64,000 nt of DNA from Vespula vulgaris (taxonomy: Eukaryota > Arthropoda > Insecta > Hymenoptera > Vespidae), in contig NC_066586.1 in the NCBI RefSeq assembly GCF_905475345.1, positions 7,871,400 to 7,935,399 of the forward strand. Direction: 5' to 3'. Both the position numbers and the translations under genes were made by a program. The notes beneath the pieces are model-generated. The model saw only the letters and a list, made by a program, of their open reading frames with translations, had not been told where the DNA came from and ran no database searches. Of the stretch, positions 12,301 to 25,330 are shown piece by piece (the first letter of the stretch is position 1; the number at the start of each line of letters is the position of its first letter).

Positions 12301-14544
12301 TTCAGCGTTTGAATTAAGTCATAAATATTTTATAATAAAAGTTTCTAATTTTACAATTGGTATATATGTATATAGCTATTTCATATTTAAATATTCTAAT
12401 TTTTTAATTTAATTTTGATTTTATAAGAAATTATAGATAATTTATGTATAATCAGAATTTCTTTTTTCACAATTTTACATAGTTCCATTGATTTAGTTCA
12501 TAAATAAATTTCTTGATGTTTTATTGTTATAAACTCCTTAGAAAAAAAGTTATTTATAAATTAACTCAAAGATTATTTATTTATTTATTTGCTATATCAA
12601 AGATTAATATTTGTTTATCAATTGCTATATCAAAGATTAATCTGTAATCTTTTATGTAATCTTTCTCTCTTTCTCTCTCTCTCTCCTTCTTTCTCTCTCT
12701 TTTGAATGTGTCTATCGTGTATCCCGTCCCGTTTTGCAGCTCGCGATCGAATTCCATTCCGGTTGAACAAGGTTGAGTCTGAACCTTGGTAAATCGAGTC
12801 GCGGCTTTCCTCTTTCTCGTTGTGCGTTCTGGAATCGAAGACGTTCTTTTCTACAGATTACTGCACTCCAGGAGACCGATTTCTCTTCGTTCCCGCATTT
12901 ATCGGAACGAAATTTCCGTCCTCGTTTCCATGCAAATTTATCCGTGAAAAGAAGAAGAATAAGAAGAAAAAGGATTTAGTAGAATCGTTCGATCTTAGAC
13001 GAGAGAGCTTCCGGTACAAACTCGGACGGTTCTCCTATATGATGAAAGTCATTCCGATGAAAATTTCAAATTTGATTTTCCGATCGAATTAATCGAACAC
13101 CAATAAAATAAAGTATTTTCTTGTTTGGTGAAAGATATTACAAAAGTTTCATAAGGAACTTCTTATAATCGCATAAAAATAATAAGAAATTAGAAAACTT
13201 TCGCGAAGATCTTCCGGTAGAAATAATTTTTCAATATATATTACCGTATTTATCATTTTTAATTTCCAATATAAATATCAAATGATGTACGAAACACTGT
13301 ACGAAGTAAATTAAAATTTTTTGTCTACGATCCAACATCCTTATAATCAGAAACACGAAGTTGAAAATAATCAAAAAGATATCAATTTCGTCAGGGATAT
13401 TGCAAAATGTATAAGACTAAATATTATTTACAAAAAATAATGCTTGTAAGAAACTGATTGAATAGAAATATTGATAATTTTATATTGTATGCTAGGATCG
13501 CTTATCGGATATTATTCATTTTTATTTTTTTGAATTTCAATTGTGAACATTTTTAGCAAGTATGAATAAATCTTGCGAGAAAAAATCTTCGTTTTTTGCA
13601 AATCGACGTCGTCACTAGTATAAAACATCTCTTCCGTGAAAACTTTTTTATGCTTCTTAATATTCGGCATAACAGTATAAGCGGTTGCAAAACGACAATA
13701 TTCTCTATGTCCTCTTATCACAAGACATAAAATTGTCGTCCGGTTTTTACGACAGACTTTATCTCGAGAAAAGCGAGAGAAAAGCGGGAAGAAGATTTGC
13801 ATACGGCACTTCGACTCTCTCGAAACAATTCGAAGTGAGTATGTTATGGCAAAGTCGATATCCTAGCTATAACATTTCTCTACCAAACCTGCTATCGCGT
13901 TAAGATAAGAAAGTGGTTCTGATTATATATTTATTTATTTTTCACACCGGAAACATGCACAAGCCATATTCGTCCGATGCTTAATGATGCATACTTACTT
14001 TTATAAATAAAATAATATAAACGATTAAGTATTTAACGAGATAGATATTAAATTTATTACTGTAGCGATAAGTGTAGAATTTAAATTGATATTAAATAAC
14101 AATTAAAAAATGCTTTAAAAATAAAAATATAAAAATTAATAAATAGTAATAATAAATTATATTAAACTAATTATAATAATATAATTAATAATAAATAAAT
14201 TATATTAAAGTTATAATAAATTTGAAAAATCTTGTGCTGCGTACATTTGAAAAGTGTGTAAAATTGTTTTCTTATAACGAAATATAATAATTAATAAATT
14301 ATAATAGTTAATAATGATGATGACAAAGCTATTGTTAGTATCAAAACAAGAACAAATATATTAATCCAGTAATGTTATTATACAATAATGATACATGTGA
14401 CACGCACCAAGCATGCATATCCATTGAACGTGCCAGAAAATGCATTCTGTTATCATATTACCTATCTATTCTTATCGCTTCCTATTTCACATAGCAATAA
14501 ATTACTTTTTATTCAACTGACTTTACATTACAGCATACGATTTA

Positions 14545-15560
14545 TGAATGACAAATCACAAAAAATTAATAAATCTCATATATCATTCTAATAATAAATA
14601 TATCTAAATTATTTCAATGTTCTAAAATAAAAACATATTAATATAACGAATGAAAAGAATCAAAAAAATAATTTTCTAAATATTCCAAAGTTACGATACA
14701 AGCGAGATATTTAATTGATTTTTTCTATGTAATAAAAAAGATTTTAATACGCAATTTAAAGTTTTTTCATTCTGATTAAATTAAAGATCCGTGCTTCTTT
14801 TAAATTATTTCAACGCATATTTTACGTGCCATAGAGATGAAATGATCTATCATCTCATAAATCATAATCATGAAATACTATCCAGCAAAAGCGACTATAT
14901 GATAAGAAAAAAAAAGTGTTTGATAAGACAAGAAGTCATTTTCGATAACCTCGAAAATAACTCACCATCGAAAGTTGCCCTCTTGAACCACAGTCTGTGG
15001 GGGCTTCTTCGGCATATATCCACTTCTTGGCTTCATGCCCTAATCACTGCTTTAAAATTTACTCTAGATAATACGACGAACTTATTAGAAACCATAATTC
15101 CTCATGCGGTAAAATTTAAAAACTCGATCAAAAAAATATGAAAAATTTACAATATGAATGAGATTTTCACTTTTTTTACAGATAATTAACAAATCACAAA
15201 TATACAAAGTGCTAATGTACGTAATTTTAAGAATACGACATATTCAAATATTTCTACAAATTAGAAAAAAATTAATTCCTTAACAAATGTAAAGACTACT
15301 TTAAACTATTTGATATATTTCCAAATGTAAAATTGCAAAGTAATTATGAAATAAATGAAATAGATACGTAGTTACGTTTCAAAGTATTTCCAAGTTTTCT
15401 GAACATGTTATTTATATTTAAAAGCAGAAATTTTCATTCGTAAGTAGAAATTAAAATAGCCATGGCAGCTTAATTAATTTTATGTATTCTGAAAATAATC
15501 ATACATTCGCATAAAAGATATGCTACCTACCTATATGTACCTATATTTAAAAGATTCCAA
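14545..15560 (+). repeat. Left arm of a large imperfect inverted repeat
   Basis: Read in reverse complement, this segment aligns in order with 19,760-20,965. The best block is about 14,635-15,010, where the reverse complement contains GAGGGCAACT, GAGTTATTTTCGAGGTTATC, GATCATTTCATCTC, CACGTAAAATATG and TTTAGAAAATTATT. All of these recur in the right arm. The inner part (15,050-15,560) is more diverged. No convincing protein is encoded. Confidence 0.8.
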
Positions 15561-16086
15561 AAGTTATACCGACGCATACGATTCGCAAAAATTCTTTTTC
15601 ACGATTCTAATTCACGATAGTAACATATTAATTTAACGAGACGATACTAAATTTAATTCGAGTAATTCTACATTTTATTTATGTAGAAAAAAGAGACGAG
15701 AAAACTTATAATATAAAAACTAACCAATTATAGATTCACTAGGATGACTTTATTAAACAAAACTAAATAACGAAGTGCTCTCAATGACGGACGCAAACAT
15801 ACTGCCTCAGCCTTGTGTTTGTTATTCTAGACTCTCATCACATATATACACATACAATACATACACACATACATGCAATGTTTTTGTTATTTCATTCATA
15901 CGTACCACCGATACTTTTCTTTACTAGGAGACTTAGTTGCAATACACATTGCTGTAACTAACCATCGATATGCCTAATCCTTTGCAAGGCAGTCGTTGAC
16001 AAAATGACAAAGCACTCTATACTAGTTCTTTAACGTTATCGCTTACAATTCGGCAACTGACCAGTTAATCATCTTCGATTAAACTA
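15561..16086. other. Spacer inside the inverted-repeat island
   Basis: No gene is visible. It contains an alternating CA/TA-rich run at about 15,838-15,880. It could include the decayed 5' part (LTR, gag) of the retroelement downstream, but I found no matching LTR pair. Confidence 0.3.
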
Positions 16087-16088
16087 TA

Positions 16089-16347
16089 CTCCGTTCAACG
16101 AGTCGAGTCAGTAGAGGTAAACAAAACATCACGTGATAGATGCACAGAATTCCAGCTATTAATTGCCGAACGGGTAGTGAATTGTTGAATTCAAGAGAGA
16201 ATTTGCATAGGTCATTGTTAGGACTTGCTTCGACTTCCCTCCCGGAAAGTGTTACCGTATCTGAAGGTTGCGAATACGTTCCTGTTCTGATCACGTCCCA
16301 ACCACGTACATTTGTTTACCTTTCCTAACTAGACTCATTGAACGGAG
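16089..16347. mobile_element. MITE with TA target duplication, mariner-like
   Basis: The 259-bp element begins CTCCGTTCAA and ends TTGAACGGAG. It is flanked on both sides by TA (16087-16088 and 16348-16349). Terminal inverted-repeat similarity continues inward for about 37 bases to a shared GGTAAACAAA, with several mismatches. TA duplications and short non-coding internal sequence are the known pattern for non-autonomous Tc1/mariner derivatives. The frames on both strands inside it look accidental. Confidence 0.75.
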
Positions 16348-17470
16348 TACAGATGAGACGCGTATTAAACGGAGATGTCTCAAGACTCTCTACTGTAGGT
16401 TTTTGCACTCTGGTTTAATGTATATGTGAAAATCGTAAAACGTATTTATTGCTATAGATACTTTACTAATTTTTAAATATAGATATATATAGAGAAATAC
16501 TATAGTGTATATATATATATATGTGTGTAAGTTAAAAAACTATGTATAAGTATATATATATAGGCATATGTTATCGATAATAAAACCAATAATGTGATAA
16601 CAAATCCAAATATGTATATCAATAATAAAAATAAAAAATAGTAATATTAGATTATTCATACATATGCGAAGAAGAAATGAATCGACGGTACTTGAAAAAA
16701 ATTCATTAGATCCAAATTACATAAAAAAATTACGAGATATTACAATTTTTGTAACGGAGGAAGATTCGTTCGGTTACAAACGTTTAATGTTTGGAATTAA
16801 TTGCGCGCTGGAAATGTTTGAGAGAATTATGCGATTGATATTGGAAACTTGTGAAGGGGCAATATCTTTTATCGACGATATCATTGTAAATGGCAGGACC
16901 AAAGAAGAACTTGAAGTTCAGACTAAAGCCAATGCCGAAAGTATTAGTCGATAAAAGAATAAAGCTAAATAAGGATAAGTACTTATGTGTTTGGAAGAAA
17001 AGCAATTGTGTTTATGTGATATAGAATCTTGTGCTGTTGATATCAACCATTGAAATCGAAAGTAGAAGAAATGAAAAACTTTCATATTTCCAAAACTCTT
17101 GAGTATTAGGAATCAATGAATTTATATGAAATTTAAGAACAATAAATAAATAATGAATATCAGACATTATAACTATTAAAATTTTTAATTAACAAGTAGG
17201 AAAACATTAGAACTATATGATGCAAAACAGAAAATGATAATTACGATAGACGTGAGTCCGGTAGCTATAAGATGCATAATAACATAATCAAATGATCAGA
17301 ATCGATGGAGAGTAATATATTATGTACGTAGAAGCTTAACAGACTGTAAAAGAAGATACTCACAAACCAAAAAAATAGCTTTAGGTATAGGTAATATATG
17401 CATTGGAAAGATTTTATAGCTGGTAGTATGATATAGAATCCGAATTAGTAACAGGTAATAAAGCACTAAA

Positions 17471-17473
<3 letters not shown>

Positions 17474-17518
<45 letters not shown>
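17474..17518. repeat. (AT)n microsatellite
   Basis: About 22 AT units inside the pol relic, between the RNase H and integrase remnants. Confidence 0.95.
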
Positions 17519-17520
<2 letters not shown>

Positions 17521-17849
17521 CAAAATCAGAGCTCGGTGCAGACGAGCAGCAAGTTGACACATGGAATTTTATCGTCCGTCAAACGTGCGTTGCGAAATTC
17601 TGTCGTATTCACCGACCTTAACGTAGCAACTTGAAAGATGGATGTAACGTCTACAAACCATTTTAAGAAGTATAAAGTAGTATATGAAAAGAAATGTATA
17701 CATAGCTGATATATTATCACGGTTAAGTGTAGAGAGTAAACATACAAATGGAAGCAAAAACGACGAAAGATATATCGCACAGGGAAGAAAGTAACACCAC
17801 AAGCAATGACGATAAAAGAAATATAGAAGAAATCGAAGAAAGATAAGGT

Positions 17850-17960
17850 ACTCTCAGAAGCAGTATGAAATAATAAATGGGAGGCATCAAGAAGCAGTAC
17901 GAAATAATAAATGGGAAAGCATCAAGAAACAGTACAAAATAATAGGTGGAAGGCATAAGA
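17850..17960. repeat. Three tandem units of about 35 bp in the pol relic
   Basis: Three successive units share AGAAGCAGTA-GAAATAATAAATGGGA and then GCAT. The third is the most diverged (AAACAGTACAAAATAATAGG). The amplification appears local and later than the retroelement insertion. Confidence 0.85.
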
Positions 17961-18889
17961 AAAACTCGCCATTTAGAATTCCTAAGGATGAATTAATTAT
18001 TCATAATAATTTAATATTAAGAGGAACGCGCAAATTGTTATTCCACAAGTTTAAAAAAAAAAGAGAAATTAGAATTAACGCACATGGGTCGCCCGCGACT
18101 TTTGACGATAAAAAATCGATTGAAAATAAAATTATGATAGAAAGTAATAGATAAAGACACGTTAAATATCGTTGAATTGTGTAAAAAATATCAATTAATT
18201 CAAAAAATTCTATAGTCAAACCTTTCGTTGTAGGAATTATACAATCAGTTGTAATGGATCGTTACCGACAAGTGAAAATATTTAGTTGTCACAGATTATT
18301 ATTTTCGATATTTCAAAATGACAATATTAAATAACATAATAGCAAAAATAATAAAAAAACATTTATTTGAAATATTTGCGCGATTTGAATTTCCGAATAT
18401 TACAGTTTGCAATTTACGGACAGATTTAAAAGCTTGACTAGGCGATAATAATATAAAAATAATACATACAACTCGATATTGATCTCAAATAAACTGAGAA
18501 ATAGAAAAATGAAATAGAAGATTCTAAAACGAAATATAGCATATACAAAAGCAAAGAAATGAAGCAAAGAATTAATAATATATTTTTTAATTCATCATAT
18601 TCAATTACAGAAGTTTCACTAGCACAAATGTTATTTGAAAGAAAATTAAAAATTAAATTACAAAAGTTAAGTAAAAATATAATATATCTGTTGATAAGAA
18701 AGGTAACAGAAAACGATACGTGAAAGAAAATTAAAGAAAAAAATCATTTCGATAGATATTTCGAAAATAAAACGAATGGAAAAAAGTTAGATTCGGAAGA
18801 TAAAGTTTTGATTAAGAAAACAAAAGAAAATAAGTTAACCACGAATTTTAATTCAAAGAAATTTATATTAAATTTACAATAATGAGAAA

Positions 18890-19020
18890 GGGAGAGAGAC
18901 AGAAAGAGAGGTAAAAACAGAAAAAGAAAGAGAAAGAAAGAGGAGGAGAGAGAAGAGAAAGAAAGAAAGAGAGAGAAAGAAAAACAAAGAGAAAGAGAGA
19001 GGAAATGAAAGAAAGAGAAA

Positions 19021-19062
<42 letters not shown>
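18890..19062. repeat. GA-rich purine tract ending in (GA)n
   Basis: A tract of about 170 bases is almost purely purine on the plus strand, ending in roughly 17 perfect GA units. It lies just 3' of the integrase remnant, so it may have grown from a purine-rich segment of the retroelement. Confidence 0.9.
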
Positions 19063-19063
<1 letters not shown>

Positions 19064-19759
19064 GATCGAAAAGAGAATACAATTACTTCGAATCAAAAGA
19101 AGAAGAACAGTATAAGCAGAATTTGATACAATTTATGATACCAACGAAGAGGAAAAGATTAATGATGAGAGGAAAATCAGTAAAGATGAAAAATTGTCGG
19201 ATAGCGAGCACAAAGTCAGTAGAAAAACGAAAGAAATTAGAAACTTTTTCAAATGTATCAAATAGACTAAAACGAATAAAAAAGATACCATAGAGATACG
19301 AAGATTATAGAATACGTTGAATTTAGGGTACATTGAAAAAAATAAAATAAAATAATTGTAAACTAGAAATAATGAAACGAGCGAAAGAAAATGTGTTAGA
19401 TAGTTATCTAATAAGAAATTATATTGTAAGAGGAAGAGTCTGAATGTTTGTTTATAAAACTAAGCGTTCATTTGAGAATCTTTTGTGATAGTTATCCTCG
19501 AAGGTATTGTCAAACTTCGTATTCATTTGAAAATAAGTACGAGAATATTTACTCGACACCAAACAGCCAATAACATGTAATTGTTTTGAAATAGTAACTG
19601 ATAGTCATTATTCAGATAACCACTGTTCCATAGTTTTGAAATAAACTTGAGATAATTTTATTTAATATTAAATTTACTTTGTAAAATTCATATTTCTTTA
19701 ATTTTTTTCGTGCAAACATTTTTGTACTACTACTTTCTGATATAAAACTGTATATAAAA
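19063..19759. other. Spacer inside the inverted-repeat island
   Basis: AT-rich sequence with no gene. It lies downstream of the pol relic and may contain its decayed 3' end. Confidence 0.3.
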
Positions 19760-20965
19760 CTGATTCGTATTCTAGAAAGCTTTCCGATAATAATATTCCT
19801 TTGTTTCCATTTGAGAGAATGGTATAATACAATCGCTTTCAGATAGTTGAACTATGCTCTGAAATAGTAACTTACAAATGCAATGTTCACTAGCAAAGAG
19901 ATTTCTCTAGATGTATACAAAATTTCCATGAGACTTAAAAATACTTCGAAATAGAATATTTGCAATAGAATTTATCTTGTGATCATTCTCTAGTTTAATC
20001 TTGTGATCATAAGTAGAAATATATCAAACAGTTTTCAAATCTTTAAATTTATTGATTGACATTAATTTTTGTATAATTTATAAAAAGTTTTAAACGTATT
20101 TTACGATTAGTATATTAAAAATTATTATAGTATATCAACACTTCGTACATTTACGATTTGTCATTTATCTACAAATAAACAAAATTAAGATGTTATAAGT
20201 ATTGTATATTTTTTGATCAAATTATTGAATTTTAACTTGTGAAGAGTTAATTCTTGTTTATATAATACATATCTGTTAGTTAATGTAAGTATTTCTACAT
20301 TCATTGATGGATTTCTCTAATACAGCTTACGGGAACAATAGTTTTATGTATATATACATAAAACTATTATATTATTATATTACATATATATTTTTATATA
20401 CATTTATATACATGTGCATATATTTAATTTTTTAAATAGGAAATATTCTTCTCTAATTTATTACATAGGCCACGAAACAAAAAGTGACTATATGCTGAAA
20501 AGTTTCTCACAAACTGTGATTAAGAGGGCAACTGAGTTATTTTCGAGGTTATCGAAAACGAGGCTCGTGATTTCTTATCAAATTCTTTTCTTTTCTTCTA
20601 ACCACGTAGTCACTTTCGCTTGTCAGTAGTTTATCAGTAGATTTCTGTTAGAAATAATGGATCATTTCATCTCCTTAACACGTAAAATATGTGCCGAAAT
20701 AATCTAAATTCTAAAAAATACACATATCTTTAGTTTAATTTGAGTAAAAAAATGTTTAATCATGTTTCAAAATCTCTTTTTATCGCACTAAAAAAAATCA
20801 ATTAAATGTACTCTGAATCTAAATTTTCAAGTATTTAGAAAATTATTCCCTTATTGTTTTTATTCGTTATATCAATTTTTTTCTTGCTAGTGTATTGCAA
20901 TAATTACGTATATTTATTTATATAAGATTCATTATCTTTTTATTATTTGTGATTTAGAAATTATA
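19760..20965 (-). repeat. Right arm of a large imperfect inverted repeat
   Basis: It matches the reverse complement of 14,545-15,560 in order over roughly 1 kb. The strongest section is 20,510-20,890. Earlier blocks such as GAAATATATCAAA and the ATACTTCGAAATA region (about 19,940-20,030) are weaker. The arms enclose about 4.2 kb carrying the MITE and the gypsy relic. Confidence 0.78.
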
Positions 20966-23900
20966 TAGCACGTCGAGTCGCTTGAAAAAAAATATTATAT
21001 TGGAACACAAAGTAGGAGATATAAGAAATAATAAGTATTATATTTCGATTGTATCATATTAAAAACTACTGATATACTTTTATATCTTAATTATACGACT
21101 TATAGCATTTTCTATAATTTCTCTTATCTCAAATAATCATCGAGAAAAATATATTGGTTTATAGTATAAAATAATTGCGATAATTGTATAAGAAAAAGAA
21201 ATGATAAAATTGAAGACAATCCAGTAGCAATAATATCGTCGCCACGAAATTACGTTCCGTTAAATTCTTCGGTGAATTCTCAATGGAAACCATCTCATTT
21301 CGATTTTTCCCAGGAGAATCGAATTATCGATCGGACCAAACGTCCGAAGGCTATCGTAACGGCTGCGATTGTCGCCAGGCCTCAGGACACGCGAATGGCT
21401 CCCTTGTGGCACCCCTTAGAACACGATCTACCCCTATGAAACGAGCACGCACAGAAAGATCGTTAACGAACGATCGGAGTCTCTCTTTCTCTCTCTTCCT
21501 TTCTCATTACGACCACCGTAATCGCCGTGGCGGAATAAAAGTCAAAGAATCGACATTCTCTTTGCCAGAAGACAAATATCATTTCGTTTCTCGATTTCAT
21601 AGCGGAACTTTTTTACGCTTTGCTTCGATCCGCTAACAAAGTAGATTCTTTCGATTATCGATCCGATACAAAAAAAAATAATTATAAAGTTCTAAATCAT
21701 TCTAAAATGTAATATTGTATACTATATTCTTATTATTATTCTCATTATACATTCTCGAAGATTAATTATTTTTAAATTATATACGTGTTTTAAACTGAAT
21801 TAAAAGATATACAATATCTTTTAAAAAAAATTTTAATTATTGGTTTTCTTTCTCCTTTTTCTTTTTTTTTCTTTTTTAGAACAAGAGGAAGACGAAAAAA
21901 AAGGTGTTTCTACTTTATGGGCAATTTTTTCGGACAGGGAATACTTATCGAATTCGAACGTTATAATGGCTATGGCGATCAAATGCTTGAGTAGCCGACA
22001 GCATCAACATAAAGTACGTCCCAGAGGATGGCTTCATCAGAATGAAATACTGCAAGGAGAAACTAATATCATACATGCAACACGATCTCCGTAGTTCGCT
22101 ACGATTTGTATGCGATTTCAGTAATCTCCGTCATCTTGGAAATTGCATGTCTCGCCGTGTCATGAATGAATACCATGAGATAACGAAGCTTTCGAAACGA
22201 ATCCCTCGAGTACTTAAAAAAAGAAAAAAAAAGAGAAAAAAGAAAGAAAAAGAGAGAAAAGGAAAAAGAAGTAATTGATCCTTCCGGATCATTAATTTCT
22301 TTTTCTCTACGAGTCTGACGAGAATTCAAGCTCTCAAGTCCGTATAAAACTCATTTTTATTGAATTTTATCTGAAACACTGATCTTGTCTACTCGTTTAT
22401 AAAATAACTGATACGACAGGAATTTCTTTACGGATCAATTCCCGAAAGTCGGCAAAGTTATCCTCTCGCAGAAAGTATATGTATGTTAAACCAGCAAAGA
22501 TCGTCGAACTTGCCACAAGAAGTCTCTCGTTAGCTTATCTTTTAAACGAAAATTTTAAATCGGTACTTTGCCCGGGATACCGTATCCCCAAAAGAAAATC
22601 TTTTTTTAGATACGAACATCGTCGAAAGCAAGCTCGTTCCTTCCTCACGATATATTTCTACTCTTTTTTAGACCTTGTTAAAGGTATCACTTTTACCTAT
22701 AAAATAAAAAATAAAAAAAAAAGGAAAAATATCGATGAGAAATTTGAGAAAAAGTAACCAAAAATGAAGAAGGATAGAAAAATCGTAAAAGATCCCCCAA
22801 ACAACTTTCGTATAAGAGAAGTTATCGGAGAACGAATTTACGCCGTAGCCTTTTACCTTCTCTTCATTTTTCATCGATCAAGAAGTCGCATTTCTCGTTT
22901 CTCTTCGATAATCTCGCATCTCGTAGACCGTACTCGGACGAGCGTAAATCCGATTTCGCGAGGGATATCATCGTTCTTCGAAACACGTAAAAGAAGAGAA
23001 ATATCGTTCAGATACTCAGGTGCTCGGAAGTCGAGAAAGAGGGGGAAGAAAGAAAGAGAGAGTGAATGAGAGAGAGAGAAAAAGAGAGAGGAAAGGAGAG
23101 AAAGGGAGAGAAAGATTCGGATATCGCTTCCTGTACTCACGAACCCACCCTTTTTCTTTCTACCCCGGCGCTGACGTATCGGGAACAATTTTTCAAAAGC
23201 AGCTCACGTAGCACAGATGCGATATGCTTTTTAAGCGACAAAGCTACGTCGAAGCTGCGTGTGTTCGCACGAAATACCCTGCGTTTCGTTCGCTTGCGTG
23301 TCTGTCCGTGACGTACATACCTATTTCACTGTGCATATTTTTGTATATGAGAGCGCACATGTATATGTGTATATTATGCTACATATATGTATATGAATAG
23401 GTACTCGGTAAAGTTAGAAAGCACTCAATTTGAGTACGTCACTGGGATTTATGGCGATGCACAGATAATGGAGAAAAAATCGTGCGGTAATACGAAATCT
23501 ATGAGAGACACACCGGTCTTTACGATACGATTTCTGCCGGGGGAACTCCTCGAAATCTTCCCGATAGAAATTTATCTACGATAGGAAAGAGAAAAAGAAA
23601 AAAGCTTCAGAAATACCGTAATCGACTACAGCGCAAACGTGGAATTTTAATCGACTTTGAACAAAAATTCGATAAAAGAAATATCTTCTTTGTAAAAAAT
23701 CTACAATAACATATATTAAATATATATAAAAATATATAATAATATATAAATACATGAAAAAAAATATATATTTTAAATTTGTTTTTCAGATCTTCATTAT
23801 CGATGATCAATAAAATAACAATTTAAATAAGATAATCTCATTTAAATCATCAAATCATTCAAGTCATTCAAGTTATTCAAATCTCATTTAAAAAATATAT

Positions 23901-24886
23901 ATATATATTAAAACTTCGTCAAGAAAAAGAAGATATTTGTCTTTTATTAGCGTAGATTACAAGCAATCGATAAAACCATGGTAAATAGTTTAATATTCAA
24001 ACAAAATAATTGAACGTTTCATGAAAGACATTTGCTTATGTCATATTTTTGTCTCATTTCTATCTTTTTTCCTATTTATTAAATTCTTTTTTTTTCTTTT
24101 TTTCTTATGACTTCCACATTTGAGTTCAAATGCAGTCCTGACACTTAAGACATAAACACGTAGTCTAGACGACAAGTCCACCCTTTCCATTCTCTGATTG
24201 CATCCAAAGAATGCAACCACGATCTCGTCAACGCAGCCCCTCGTCTACTATCCTCACGCACGACAATCTGGAAGACAAGTGCCTCTTCTTCCTTTTCTAT
24301 TTTTCTTTTCGCTTTTCTTTTTCTTTCTCTTTCTCTTTCTCTTCATCTTCTTCTTCTTCTTCTTCTTCATTTTGCAATTCTCTTTTTTCTTCGTTCTTCG
24401 TGAATAACATCTACAATACTACAAGGAATATACTCTTTCTCTTTCTACATATTTCCTTTACTTTCGTTTTTATTCGTAATCTTCAAACGAAACAGGCCGA
24501 CAGAAAAGAAAACAACAAATATATTCTCATCATTCTCGAATGAAAAATAAAGATCATATATACATATATATTCAGCTTCTGCTATCTACATTTATTTTTT
24601 TAATTACTTGTCAGAGAAAAATTATAACATCAAGAGTAATATATACTTTGATGACAAAAACAAAGAAAATCCTTTGAGATCATTTTCTTTGAAGTATTAT
24701 ATACATCCTAATTTGTAAACTACAAAGACATTCAAATAATTTTGTCATTTCAATTTTTAATTCTTGGTATTACAATTTTTTTTTTTTTTCTTTAGTTTAT
24801 TCTCAGTCAACTCTGATTTAACTTTTTCTGGTTTTGATATATCATGTGTTTACGTACGTATACATACAGGATATCTCAAAATAAGT
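20966..24886. other. Gene-free stretch
   Basis: No supported gene. Patches at 21,290-21,620 and 22,800-23,320 are GC-richer. Their frames contain low-complexity basic or serine-rich runs and no recognisable domain. GA-rich tracts occur near 22,210-22,275 and 23,030-23,115. Confidence 0.4.
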
Positions 24887-25330
24887 GGGAAATATTTTAA
24901 GAGGAAAGGAATGACTTTAACATATCTAAACAACGAAAGAAGTACGTATAAACGTATGTCCTATTTGACTTTGTTTTTGAGTTATAACAGATTTGATTTT
25001 CAACGAACTCTATCTGCTTACTTTCATAAGAGATGTTCAAAATGACCTTCTTTCATCTGAATATAAACAGACGTCTCATCAATGACTGTTTTATTCTCTT
25101 CATATGTCCAAACGTTGCTCGAATTTGCTGGAAACTTTGTCCAGTTCTTTCACAAAGAGTTTCAATATTATCGATAGATGTTCCGTACATAATGGATTTC
25201 GTCTATCTAATGAAAGAGTTATCGTGATATATAATTCGTTATTATTCGAAAACAAAGTCAAATAAGACGCGTGTTTAGATAACTTTGTCTTTTGGATACG
25301 CTCAAGTCATTCCTAAAATATTTTCCATTT
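24887..25330 (-). mobile_element. Fold-back DNA transposon remnant
   Basis: About 100 bases at 24,887-24,991 are an imperfect inverted copy of 25,231-25,330. Shared blocks include AAATATTTTA, GGAATGACTT and TTATTTGACTTTGTTTT. On the minus strand, 25,024-25,090 encodes a frame ending in GHFEHLL and a stop. I know this as a common C-terminus of insect mariner/Tc1-like transposases, from memory. The upstream coding part is short and frameshifted. The element is a deleted, inactive derivative. Confidence 0.65.

Larger units (their letters stand above)
6711..14544. other. Gene-free stretch
   Basis: I find no supported gene. GC-richer segments lie at 6720-7120, 10,300-10,620 and 10,930-11,180, and the short frames in them look accidental. 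CT/GA microsatellites occur at 8446-8484, 9277-9331 and 11,301-11,390. The stretch 13,980-14,380 is extremely AT-rich and low in complexity. Confidence 0.4.
16664..18870 (+). pseudogene. Decayed Ty3/gypsy retrotransposon pol relic
   Basis: Fragments of a pol polyprotein follow in the correct order but with many stops and frame changes. From 16,664 there is a reverse-transcriptase piece with YKRLMFGIN and the catalytic-type FIDDI motif, followed by GRTKEE. Near 17,250-17,400 there is an RNase H piece with DVSPVAI and RRSLTDCKRRYSQT. Near 18,330-18,500 there is an integrase core remnant with FARFEFPNI and a TTRY-like stretch. Near 18,560-18,830 an ITEVSLAQMLFERK piece and an integrase C-terminal-type EDKVLIKKTKENKL piece appear. 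The order RT, RNase H, integrase is that of Ty3/gypsy. LTRs were not identified. The element is inactive. Confidence 0.85.

Noticed and set aside
18744..19096. Minus-strand Leu/Ser-rich frames
   Set aside because: They are translations of the GA-rich tract next to the gypsy relic.
14545..20965. Polinton/Maverick element with long inverted repeats and an integrase
   Set aside because: The interior shows reverse transcriptase and RNase H in gypsy order and no polymerase B or capsid-type genes.
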